From contig NZ_BIXY01000045.1 of assembly GCF_008326305.1 (NCBI RefSeq), positions 3,542 to 56,013 of the forward strand: a stretch of DNA of 52,472 bases, written 5' to 3'. The position numbers were made by a program, and so were the translations under genes. Of this stretch, positions 36,541-43,871 are shown in pieces. Within the stretch, counting starts at the first letter, position 1, and each line of letters opens with the position of its first letter. The DNA is from Dictyobacter arantiisoli. Its GTDB lineage: Bacteria; Chloroflexota; Ktedonobacteria; Ktedonobacterales; Ktedonobacteraceae. Under the pieces are notes generated by a model. The model was not told the DNA's origin. It saw nothing but the letters and a program-made list of their open reading frames with translations, and searched no databases.

Positions 36541-37395
36541 TTAATCCTCTTGCGAGGCGAGCGCACTTCCCAACCCGGTCAGTTGTTCACTGATCTGTCG
36601 GAGTCGGCGGCGTGCAGCCGTGTCATACGCTTGAGGATGCGCGCGTGCCTCCTGCAACTGATCAAAGTATTTCCCTGTCACATTGTCTAACGTCGGCGAT
36701 GTTGCCAGGTACATCACGGAACGAAGACCTTCTTCGACCGTGGTCTGAGTAAAAGGGATCGTTTCGCGCACCATTTTAGTGTTCATCAGCGAGGCAGGAT
36801 GCACACAGTTGACAGTAACCTGTTCGCCTTTCAACAGGTCTGCCAGATCAAGGGTAAACATCACCAGCGCGAGCTTACTACGGCGATAGGCATCATAGCC
36901 ATTGTAGCGGCGCTCCAGCATGAGATTGTCAAAATCAAGCGGAAGTTGCCCGACTGACCCCACGTGGATAATGCGAGATGGCGGGCTTACACGCAGACTG
37001 GGTAACAACAGATGTGTGAGTAGGAAAGGCGCGAGATAGTTCACTGCAAAACGAAGCTCATACCCATCTCGACTGAGTTCGCGCCTGCCTCCGAGAAGTT
37101 TTCCACTCCCCACACCGGCGTTATTAATGAGCATGTCAAGCTGAGGATGTTGGGTTTGCACATGCTCAGCCAGACTGCGGACCTCTGAAAGATCAGCCAG
37201 ATCAGCCAGGTAGGTTTCCAGGTGCGCGTTTCCCGTCGCGTTTTGAATTTCTCGCTGTGTTTTCTCCAATCGTTGCTGATTCCGCCCATGAAGCAGTACT
37301 GTTGCACCCTGCCTGGCCAGGGCAAGCGCGGTCTGTTTTCCGAGTCCATCGGTTGATCCGGTCACGAGAATGACTTGTTGAGCAATTGGTTTCAT
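36541..37395 (-). CDS. Short-chain dehydrogenase/reductase
   Basis: 284 residues. Cofactor motif TGSTDGLG near residue 12, LINNAG near 90, and catalytic Ser plus YRRSK (Tyr and Lys) near 170. The RxxQ after the beta2 strand (HGRNQQRLE) suggests NADP(H). It belongs to the retinol-dehydrogenase/WW-oxidoreductase-like extended group. A weak purine-rich site precedes the ATG at 37395. It lies between the IS701-like remnant and a second SDR on the same strand. Confidence 0.9.
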   Translation of the reverse strand: MKPIAQQVILVTGSTDGLGKQTALALARQGATVLLHGRNQQRLEKTQREIQNATGNAHLETYLADLADLSEVRSLAEHVQTQHPQLDMLINNAGVGSGKLLGGRRELSRDGYELRFAVNYLAPFLLTHLLLPSLRVSPPSRIIHVGSVGQLPLDFDNLMLERRYNGYDAYRRSKLALVMFTLDLADLLKGEQVTVNCVHPASLMNTKMVRETIPFTQTTVEEGLRSVMYLATSPTLDNVTGKYFDQLQEARAHPQAYDTAARRRLRQISEQLTGLGSALASQED

Positions 37396-37512
37396 ACTTT
37401 CTTCTCTTTTCAGGCAGAAAGGTGGTCAGGTAAAGATTTGAGCGGAAACGCGAGGGAGCGGATACTCGACTGCATGTCATTTCAACATCTTTACCTGACT
37501 TTCCTTTCACAT

Positions 37513-38241
37513 TTACCAGGACGATCTGATCCGTGCGCCTCCGTCACAATCAATGATCGTACTGGTCATAAAATCATTGTCGATCAGCATCGTAATAACC
37601 CTGGCTACATCCTCCGCGCGTCCCATACGCTTGGCTGGCGTGACGGCTGCGCTTTGCGCGAAGAGGGCCTCACGCATGTCATCTGGCAGGTCACCCCAAA
37701 ACGGCGTATCGATTCCTCCTGGAGCAACGGCATTGACCCGCAGAGGCTGCAATTCCAGCGCCAGCGTCGGAATCATCGCTTCCAGCGCCCCGTTGACTGC
37801 GGCAAATCCGGAGGCTCCAGCGAAAGCGACGTGGGCCGTCACCGCGCTCACGATGGTCAGGGAACCATCCTTGCGTATGAAATCGAGGCTGGTCTGTGCC
37901 GCATTCAGGTGCGGCCAGAACTTGGCCTCGAAGACCTGGTGAAGCATGTCAAAATCAAGCGTGCGGAACTCGCCTGCCCCTTTGTTACTTGCGAGTGTCA
38001 GGACGAGGTGATCGAAGGGACCAATGCGACGAAAGAAGGTCTGGGCCTCCTCGCGCGAGGTCACGTCAACTACCTCGCCGGTGACCGCTCCTTCCAGGGT
38101 TGCCAGGGCTTGTTGCACTTTCTCCGGCGACCGCCCGGCTATCACGACGTTCGCCCCGGCTTCGGCCAGCACGCGAGCGGTGGCCAGCCCAATACCGGAA
38201 GATCCGCCGATAATCACGACGCGCTGATTGGTAAGATTCAT
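37513..38241 (-). CDS. Short-chain dehydrogenase-like protein lacking the catalytic YxxxK
   Basis: 242 residues with a complete Rossmann signature (IGGSSGIGLATARVL) and a C-terminal TIIDCDGG typical of SDRs. At the catalytic position the sequence is SGFAAVNGAL, so Tyr is Phe and Lys is Asn. The NNAG motif is replaced by LTLASNKGAG. It may bind NAD(P) without ordinary dehydrogenase activity, although some divergent SDRs use other residues. A minus-strand promoter and a 22-bp palindrome lie directly upstream, shared with the divergent TetR gene, so it is probably that regulator's target. Confidence 0.85.
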   Translation of the reverse strand: MNLTNQRVVIIGGSSGIGLATARVLAEAGANVVIAGRSPEKVQQALATLEGAVTGEVVDVTSREEAQTFFRRIGPFDHLVLTLASNKGAGEFRTLDFDMLHQVFEAKFWPHLNAAQTSLDFIRKDGSLTIVSAVTAHVAFAGASGFAAVNGALEAMIPTLALELQPLRVNAVAPGGIDTPFWGDLPDDMREALFAQSAAVTPAKRMGRAEDVARVITMLIDNDFMTSTIIDCDGGARIRSSW

Positions 38242-38334
38242 CTATTTCCTCTCTCTCTTATGATGGCTGGTTTCTTTCACCAGCTTCTGGTATACTAATC
38301 GATACGTGGCGTGTCATATCTGACAGATATAAAT

Positions 38335-38361
38335 ATATACGATCCGGATCGTATATGTCAA
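38335..38361. promoter_or_regulatory. TetR operator overlapping the SDR promoter
   Basis: ATATACGATCC (38335-38345) is followed by its exact reverse complement to 38356, a perfect 22-bp palindrome. On the minus strand TTGACA (38361-38356) and TATATT or TATATA (within 38332-38339) form a promoter whose spacer is the palindrome. A second dyad, TGTCA-TATC-TGACA, is at 38312-38325. Binding would block transcription of the SDR. Confidence 0.82.
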
Positions 38362-38396
38362 GGGCCTTTATCGCAGTTGAAAAGAGAGAGACGGAG

Positions 38397-38998
38397 ATGA
38401 CTGAACAGGAGAAAAAGCAGGAGCCTGGCGCACCAGGTCGCCGGCGCAGCGACCAGTCTCACCAGGCAATTTTGCAAGCGGCCAGGGAGGAACTGGAGCA
38501 GGTGGGGTATCGTGCCCTGACGATTGAAGGGATTGCGGCGCGAGCCGGGGTGGGGAAAAAGACCATTTATCGCTGGTGGTCTTCCAAAGCAGCCGTGGTA
38601 CTTGAAGCGCTGACCTCGAATGCCGAGGTGCAGGTGCCTTTTTCCGACACAGGTTCTCTGGCGGGGGATTTGACTGCCTACTTTGAGCTTTCGTTTCCCG
38701 GCTTGCGGGGAAAATCAGGAACGGTGTTGAGCGGGCTGGCTGCGGAAGCGCAGCTGGACCCGGACTTTGCGCGGGAATTTCAACAGACGTTCATTGTACC
38801 ACGCAAGCAAGAACTGGTTGCGCTCTTGCTTGCGTGGTACAACGAGGGGAACTGGCTCCTGATACCAATCTGGAGGTCCTGGCGGACTTGATTTATGGAG
38901 CGAAATGGTACCGCTTTCTCTTGTATCCTGCACCATTGGATGAGGCGTTCGCCAGAGAAATTGTCAAGCTGATTCTCCGCTTGCGATCAGAGGTGTAA
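38397..38998 (+). pseudogene. TetR-family regulator with frameshift at a perfect inverted repeat
   Basis: The ATG at 38397 follows AGAGAGAGACGGAG. The helix-turn-helix is intact (YRALTIEGIAARAGVGKKTI, then YRWWSSKAAV). The frame runs to a stop at 38891, but a different frame carries the expected C-terminus: RGELAPDTNLEVLADLIYG, AKWYRFLLYP, then a stop at 38998. The shift coincides with a perfect 19-bp inverted repeat (38794-38812 with 38824-38842). The shortened 164-residue product would keep the DNA-binding domain but lose part of the ligand/dimer domain. It is divergent from the SDR at 37513. Confidence 0.82.
38794..38842. repeat. Perfect 19-bp inverted repeat inside TetR coding sequence
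   Basis: TTGTACCACGCAAGCAAGA (38794-38812) and its exact reverse complement (38824-38842) are separated by 11 bp. The right arm coincides with the frameshift in the TetR gene. Confidence 0.97.
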
Positions 38999-39092
38999 CG
39001 TTCGTCTTTGCCGATGAGAAACGTTTGCCTCCGTTTGCATCTTTGCCAAAAAGGCACCAATCAGAGGAGAGGTTTTAGTTCTCAACAATATC

Positions 39093-39151
39093 TACAACTG
39101 TAGGAAAGCCTTCTCGCAGCGAAAATGAGCCAGGATGTTTCCCGCTAAGCC
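39093..39151. repeat. Possible IS end remnant
   Basis: ATCTACAACTGTAGG (about 39095-39109) is the reverse complement of the sequence at 34974-34988, where the IS701-like transposase ends. TTTCCCGCTAAGCC occurs at 39138-39151 and also at 34962-34975 in the same orientation. The two sites bracket the transposase remnant, both SDRs and the TetR gene. Confidence 0.55.
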
Positions 39152-39232
39152 GAAAACGTGCGTTTCATTTACAGTTCTGAATGTTTCTGCTTCATTTCTC
39201 GCACATAGCGATATAATGTTGGGATCACGCGC

Positions 39233-39416
39233 TCACAGCGGGCGAAACATACAGTAGTCTCTGAAGGGTCTTCTCAAGATTTTTCATCTGATGTGCTCGT
39301 CGTGGCATTGGAAAGTCTTCTCTGGCAGGCTCAGTTGCTTCTTTTCTCGATTTCCACAGCAAATGTAGTAACAAGAAAAAAGTACAAGACTTTAAAGTAT
39401 GTTTCGCTCGCTGTGA
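39233..39416. repeat. MITE-like element with 20-bp inverted ends
   Basis: TCACAGCGGGCGAAACATAC (39233-39252) matches, inverted, 39397-39416 at 19 of 20 positions. The 184-bp interval has no ORF. No target duplication could be settled. Apart from this and the motif at 39093, the gap 38999-39585 shows no gene. Confidence 0.6.
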
Positions 39417-39585
39417 TCTAGTGACCCCTATAGCACTCCTTCAGATCCACAATCAGTCCAGGGAAATTCGGCCGCCACTCAAGAATTGAGTCAAACAGCA
39501 CGAATGGGCCTGAGATGCCAGCTACATGCTATGGACCTGACAGATCAAAAATCGTATCTGGGTTTTCTCTGCTAGCTTCTCCCAT

Positions 39586-40500
39586 TTAGGCCCAAGCTCC
39601 GAGTCGAACGGATTCAATCATCGCCTGTCGCCGTCCGATCTGAACCGCCTCGGCCATCAAGTTGATGTCCATAAGACGGCTGCTGTTGCCGCTGAGACGT
39701 AAGAATTCCAGTCCTGGCTCAATGATTTCCAGTGATCCGCCAGCCGCTCTAATGGTGTCAAGCTCTTGAGAGAAATCTTCATACCTCTGCCGCAGGTTCG
39801 CGTTGACGCCATCGGGTGGAGTGAGGGAGACGCACGACACCACAAGAACGGAACGAGCTCCGGCAGCCAGGTCTGCGTTCAGCGAACTGCGCACGCCCCC
39901 GTCCATGTAGCGGTCTCCGTTCAGCGTCACTGGTGGAGTGACTCCTGGGACGGAGGAACTCGCTGCGAGCGCCCTTGCGAGGTCAACGTTGGAGTCCTTG
40001 GACCATACGACCGGTTGACCAGTGGTTGTGCTGACCGCTGTGGCGCGAAACGTTGGTGGCCATTCCCGTCCTGCGAGCACGGAGAACCCTGACATTGCCA
40101 CGAAGGCGTCTTCACCGATGGTCGCTGCCGCCAATGCTTTGCGGCCGATTGCTGCTCGCGCCTCGTCGGGGTTCGCGGCGTGGGCGGAGTTGATCCATTC
40201 GACGAGCTGGTTTCCGAGTCCGGGGCCAGCGGACGAGTAGATGTTTAGCTCGGATTGCCGGTTCGTTTCGGCCACGAGGGCCGCGACATCCATGCCGAGA
40301 GCAAGTTGGGCACCGACAATAGAACCTGCGGAGGTTCCAACGATGAGCTCGGCACGGCCAAGGTCAACATCATGAGCGACCAGACCCGCGACCAGACCCG
40401 CCATCCAGGCGTATCCGACCGGACCGCCGCCGCTGAGAACGAGAGCACGCTCGACCTGTGAATTGCCGATCGTTTCTATCAGATGTTGCTGCTGTTTCAT
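39586..40500 (-). CDS. Patatin-like phospholipase
   Basis: 304 residues. The oxyanion hole SGGGPVGYAW is near 23-32. The nucleophile elbow is GTSAGS near 55-60, and the catalytic Asp is in DGGVRSS near 196. No signal peptide. The family hydrolyses acyl esters of membrane lipids. The start codon overlaps the stop of a 28-codon upstream frame (ATGA), so initiation may depend on translation of that small frame, which has the better ribosome-binding site. Confidence 0.92.
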   Translation of the reverse strand: MKQQQHLIETIGNSQVERALVLSGGGPVGYAWMAGLVAGLVAHDVDLGRAELIVGTSAGSIVGAQLALGMDVAALVAETNRQSELNIYSSAGPGLGNQLVEWINSAHAANPDEARAAIGRKALAAATIGEDAFVAMSGFSVLAGREWPPTFRATAVSTTTGQPVVWSKDSNVDLARALAASSSVPGVTPPVTLNGDRYMDGGVRSSLNADLAAGARSVLVVSCVSLTPPDGVNANLRQRYEDFSQELDTIRAAGGSLEIIEPGLEFLRLSGNSSRLMDINLMAEAVQIGRRQAMIESVRLGAWA

Positions 40501-40583
40501 AACACTTTCCCTTCGAAGTAGCGGCCCTCATCAAGGCCAACAATAAGCACATGTCCGGTAGCCCCAGTAACAAAGATACGCAT
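40497..40583 (-). pseudogene. 28-codon remnant of an NAD-epimerase N-terminus
   Basis: AGAGGAG and an ATG at 40583 open a 28-codon frame starting MRIFVTGATGH, the classic N-terminus of NAD(P)-dependent epimerases and NmrA-like proteins. It then breaks off as VLIVGLDEGRYFEGKVL and stops at an ATGA overlap with the patatin ATG. It looks like the surviving first strand and Gly-rich loop of a deleted gene that now acts as a leader frame for the patatin gene. Confidence 0.6.
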
Positions 40584-40639
40584 AGAAAAATCTCCTCTAA
40601 GAGCTCTCTTGGAAAGAGAGGCAAGACGAAGTAATGATG

Positions 40640-41641
40640 TCATTTTTTGACATCACTATGATACAGCGAAGAAAGTTTGAGCAGCCTTTCGGCGTTGCTG
40701 TGGGCGATTTTTTCTTTGTCAGCAGGACTAATTGGGGCATTCTCTAGAAATGCTCTGGCTTGTCCTCCCTCCTGAAAGTGAAAGGGATAATCAACGGAAT
40801 ACAGAATGCGCTCAGCTCCCACTACCTGCATGGCCAGCAAGAATGAGGGGAGCGTAAACATCCCGCTGGGAGTGATATACATCTGCTGAACGAAGTAGTC
40901 CGCCACAGGCCGCTGTAACTGGCTGGCTGCCGGGGTTAGTGCTTCGGCAAAGCGAGCCAGGTAGAAGGGTATCATTTCTCCCCAGTGACCGAGCAGCACT
41001 TGTAAGTTGGGATAGCGGTCGAAAACCCCACCCAGAATCATGCGCAGCGCGTGAATGCCTGTGTCCAGGTGCCATCCCCATCCGAAAGTGGCAAAGCTTG
41101 CGCTGACAGCAGGATCAAAGCCCGCATAATAGGCATCCTGTATGACGTGCGATGGAGGGGCGGGATGTAAATAGAGAGGAACGTCGAGCGCAGCAGCCGT
41201 TTCGAGAATGGGTCGAAACGAAGGATCATCCAGAAAGCGATTATTGGTTTGTCCATGAATCATTGCTCCTTTGAAACCAAGGACAGTGACCGAGCGTTCC
41301 AATTCGTGAGCCGCTGCCTCTGGATCAGATGTGGGCAAGGTCGCAAAGCCGACGAAACGATCGGGATGGTTCTGAACGGTCTCCGCGAGTTGATCATTGA
41401 TGGCTCGCGCCAACGCGATCGCCTCTGCTGCAGGGATCAGCGAAAGACCCGCCGAGGTATGAGAGAGGACCTGGACATCGATGCCCATGGCATCCATCTC
41501 CGCCAGACGATGACCCCCTAGATCTTCAAGTTGCCTGGTGGGTGGTTGATAGAATTGTTCACGGGAAGCAGGAAGAAACCTGGCCACCGCTTTTTTGATT
41601 TCAGCTATTTCAAAATGCTCTTCCAGCGTAATGATCTTCAT
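40640..41641 (-). CDS. Amidohydrolase-2 family, gamma-resorcylate-decarboxylase-like
   Basis: 333 residues, TIM-barrel metal enzyme of the ACMSD branch. The N-terminal metal motif is EEHF near residues 7-10, as in gamma-resorcylate and 2,3-dihydroxybenzoate decarboxylases rather than HxH. YLHPAPP, LLGHWGE and SVDYPF supply the other expected ligands and the catalytic Asp. It probably removes CO2 from, or hydrolyses, an aromatic acid. It is divergent from a TetR gene, with two identical-type operators between them, so its expression is very likely controlled by that regulator. Confidence 0.9.
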   Translation of the reverse strand: MKIITLEEHFEIAEIKKAVARFLPASREQFYQPPTRQLEDLGGHRLAEMDAMGIDVQVLSHTSAGLSLIPAAEAIALARAINDQLAETVQNHPDRFVGFATLPTSDPEAAAHELERSVTVLGFKGAMIHGQTNNRFLDDPSFRPILETAAALDVPLYLHPAPPSHVIQDAYYAGFDPAVSASFATFGWGWHLDTGIHALRMILGGVFDRYPNLQVLLGHWGEMIPFYLARFAEALTPAASQLQRPVADYFVQQMYITPSGMFTLPSFLLAMQVVGAERILYSVDYPFHFQEGGQARAFLENAPISPADKEKIAHSNAERLLKLSSLYHSDVKK

Positions 41642-41665
41642 CTATTTTTTCCTTCCTTGATGAAA

Positions 41666-41726
41666 GCAAGTGTCACTTGCTTTCAGAGTGTAGCAGATAC
41701 TCTGCAAGAATGCAAGTGACACTTGC
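41666..41726. promoter_or_regulatory. Twin TetR operators over the amidohydrolase promoter
   Basis: GCAAGTGTCACTTGC (41666-41680) and GCAAGTGACACTTGC (41712-41726) are palindromes centred 46 bp apart. The first extends to 21 bp with AAA/TTT flanks. On the minus strand TTGCAT (41715-41710) and TACACT (41692-41687), spaced 17 bp, form a promoter. One operator overlaps the -35 box and the other lies just after the -10 box. Confidence 0.85.
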
Positions 41727-41752
41727 TTCCTTAAAGAACTTATGGCATACTT

Positions 41753-42394
41753 ATGGAGATGAAAAAAAGAAGAGATGAATCATCAGCCAGAGAAAAGCTC
41801 CCATCCCCTCGTTCCGGGGCAACTCTCGGGAAACGAGGGAATGGCGTGCGAGCGGCAGTGCTCGCGGCCACGCTTGATCTGTTGAGCCAGCGCGGCTATG
41901 AGGCGATGACGACGAAAGAGATTGCATCTGTGGCTGGCGTCAACGAAGTCACGTTGTTTCGTCGGTGGGGAACCAAAGCGGCCCTCGTGGCAGAGGCGCT
42001 GCAAGACTACAGCGCCTCCGAGACGCCCACGCCAGATACCGGAACCTTGCAAACCGACGTGCTGGAGGTGCTCCGTGGGATTATCACGCGCATCCAGACT
42101 CCCATAGGAAAAGCCATTGACCAGATTATCGTGGCCCACCATACACAACCGGAACTGGAAGAGGTGCGTCGAGCCTATTGGAGGATCGAATTCAGCAGGG
42201 CCGACACAATCATCCGGCGAGCCAAAGACCGTGGTGAACTTCCCGAGGAAGCCGATGCGCAATTCCTGATGGAAGCTGCGATTGGGCCCATCATGGTTCG
42301 CGCGAATGCAACAGGTCAGCCATTAGATGATCAGCTGCCTGAGAGGATTGTTATGTTGCTTTTCTATGGAGTAAAGAACAAAGAAATGCAATGA
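41753..42394 (+). CDS. TetR-family transcriptional regulator
   Basis: 213 residues. A basic N-terminal arm is followed by the TetR_N domain at about 32-78 (TTKEIASVAGVNEVTLFRRW is the helix-turn-helix). The C-terminal domain has the EEVRRAYWRIEFSRADTII pattern seen in the TetR_C subgroup that accompanies FRRW-type domains. Alternative ATGs at 41753 and 41759 are both possible. It probably binds the two operators upstream and represses itself and the amidohydrolase. Confidence 0.92.
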   Translation: MEMKKRRDESSAREKLPSPRSGATLGKRGNGVRAAVLAATLDLLSQRGYEAMTTKEIASVAGVNEVTLFRRWGTKAALVAEALQDYSASETPTPDTGTLQTDVLEVLRGIITRIQTPIGKAIDQIIVAHHTQPELEEVRRAYWRIEFSRADTIIRRAKDRGELPEEADAQFLMEAAIGPIMVRANATGQPLDDQLPERIVMLLFYGVKNKEMQ

Positions 42395-42469
42395 TCAGAC
42401 ATGAGGTACGTCGTCCGTAAAATCATCAGAAGAAGCAGGCTGCGAAGAGGGTCATCACTTCTTTTTGAC

Positions 42470-42625
42470 CTGCTGGCAGGCGCAGGCGCGCCTGCGCCCT
42501 TTTTAGTGTGTGGTGCAGGAAAGGTGCTATACAGAACCTTTCCTGCACCACACACTAAAACTGTTTTGAGCACCATCGGTACGAAAACTCATGCACAGAG
42601 ATTATGAAGAGCATGGGAATCAAAC
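42470..42625 (-). repeat. Three-hairpin repeat family, copy F
   Basis: Reverse orientation. Hairpin 3 is a perfect 20-bp palindrome (42479-42498). Hairpin 2 is a 25-bp stem (42501-42525 with 42536-42560) with a 10-nt loop; the loop-side GGTGC/GCACC pairing of other copies has decayed. Hairpin 1 is GCACC-ATC-GGTAC (42570-42582), with one weakened pair. The leader, read on the minus strand, is GATTCCCATGCTCTTCATAA. It lies between TetR and the epimerase gene. Confidence 0.95.
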
Positions 42626-42659
42626 ACTGTCTGAAAAAATGGACAAACTCAAGCTGAGC

Positions 42660-42704
42660 AAGCATCCGAGTAAAGCATTGCTAAAATGCTCTACTCGGAT
42701 GCTT
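42660..42704. terminator. Strong stem-loop terminator
   Basis: AAGCATCCGAGTA (42660-42672) pairs with TACTCGGATGCTT (42692-42704), and AGCAT with ATGCT inside it, followed by TTTGTTGT. It separates repeat copy F from the epimerase gene. Confidence 0.7.
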
Positions 42705-42838
42705 TGTTGTCTGTTCTGAAGTTGATACTCTATGGCTATGCTGATAGCATAGATATTCCCTTTCTTTCTGCGCTCACAGCCTGTATGATGCAAGTAAAGC
42801 ATTTTTGTTGTGAGTATAAATTGAAGGAGCGATATGTT

Positions 42839-43837
42839 ATGCAGTTATTAGTATTGGGTGGAACTGGCTTTTTGAGCCGTCATGTGGTCGATGCGGCGTT
42901 GCAGGCTGGTCACCAGGTCACACTCTTTCATCGCGGTCGTACAAATCCTGAGCTTTTCCCGGAGATTGAGCATGTGCTGGGTGATCGGGAGCACGATCTG
43001 GGATTGCTTAAGGGACGGCATTGGGATGCTGTGGTTGATGTCTGCGGCTATTATCCACGCATCGTAGGTGCGAACGCGGCGGAGCTGGCCCCACTGGTTG
43101 GGAACTATGTCTTTATCTCTTCCCTGAATGCCTATGCGGAGGAAAACGCGGAGGTGTTGGATGAGGATTCTCCCCTGGCAGTATTGCCGGAGGGGGCGCA
43201 GGAGGAGTTCACGCCAGAGACCTATGGAGCCTTTAAAGTGCTCTGCGAGCAGGCGGTTGAGCGTGCCTTTCCTGGTCGTACCCTGATCATTCGCCCTGGC
43301 TTGCTGGTCGGTCCAGCTGATTCTTCTGGGCGTTTTACCTACTGGCCCCGCCGGTTAGCGCGTGGTGGAGAGGTGCTGGCACCGGATCATAAGGATCAAT
43401 TGATTGGCTTTATTGATGTACGTGATACGGCGGCCTGGATCATTGCGCTGCTGGAACGCGGTCAGACCGGGATTTATAATGCTGACGGGCCAGCCGAGCA
43501 TCTGACGCTGGAGTATTTTCTCCAGGCTGCCGCATCCATCATCGGTTCCGACACCCACTATACCTGGGTCAGCGAGGAGTTTTTGACTGAAAAAGGCATC
43601 CAGCCATGGACCGAATTGCCACTCTGGACCTTGAGAGAATGGGGCAACAGCCTGAACGCGGCCAGTAGCCAAAAAGCTATTGCCGCCGGTCTGACCTTTC
43701 GTCCCCTGGCTCAAACGCTGCTCGACACCCTGGCCTGGGATACGGCCAATCCAGCTTTTCCTGTGAAAAATAAGACGCTGACACCAGAAAAAGAGGCAGC
43801 TCTCTTGCAAGAATGGCACGCACGTAGCGCCCAGTAG
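42839..43837 (+). CDS. NAD-dependent epimerase/dehydratase-like protein
   Basis: 332 residues, extended SDR. LVLGGTGFLSRHVVDAAL is the NAD-binding start, and FHRGRT follows the second strand. YGAFK supplies the catalytic Tyr and Lys, and IRPGLLVGPAD is the usual post-catalytic motif. The ATG at 42839 has GAAGGAG upstream; longer readings to 42686 run into the terminator and are rejected. The substrate may be a nucleotide sugar or an unrelated ligand. It is convergent with the sensor gene, whose stop is 34 bp away. Confidence 0.9.
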   Translation: MQLLVLGGTGFLSRHVVDAALQAGHQVTLFHRGRTNPELFPEIEHVLGDREHDLGLLKGRHWDAVVDVCGYYPRIVGANAAELAPLVGNYVFISSLNAYAEENAEVLDEDSPLAVLPEGAQEEFTPETYGAFKVLCEQAVERAFPGRTLIIRPGLLVGPADSSGRFTYWPRRLARGGEVLAPDHKDQLIGFIDVRDTAAWIIALLERGQTGIYNADGPAEHLTLEYFLQAAASIIGSDTHYTWVSEEFLTEKGIQPWTELPLWTLREWGNSLNAASSQKAIAAGLTFRPLAQTLLDTLAWDTANPAFPVKNKTLTPEKEAALLQEWHARSAQ

Positions 43838-43871
43838 TTCAGGCTATCTCTACGCTTGCTGCAGGTCATTG

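Noticed and set aside
37375-38298. 307-codon plus-strand frame
   Set aside because: Antisense to the second SDR gene; no support of its own.
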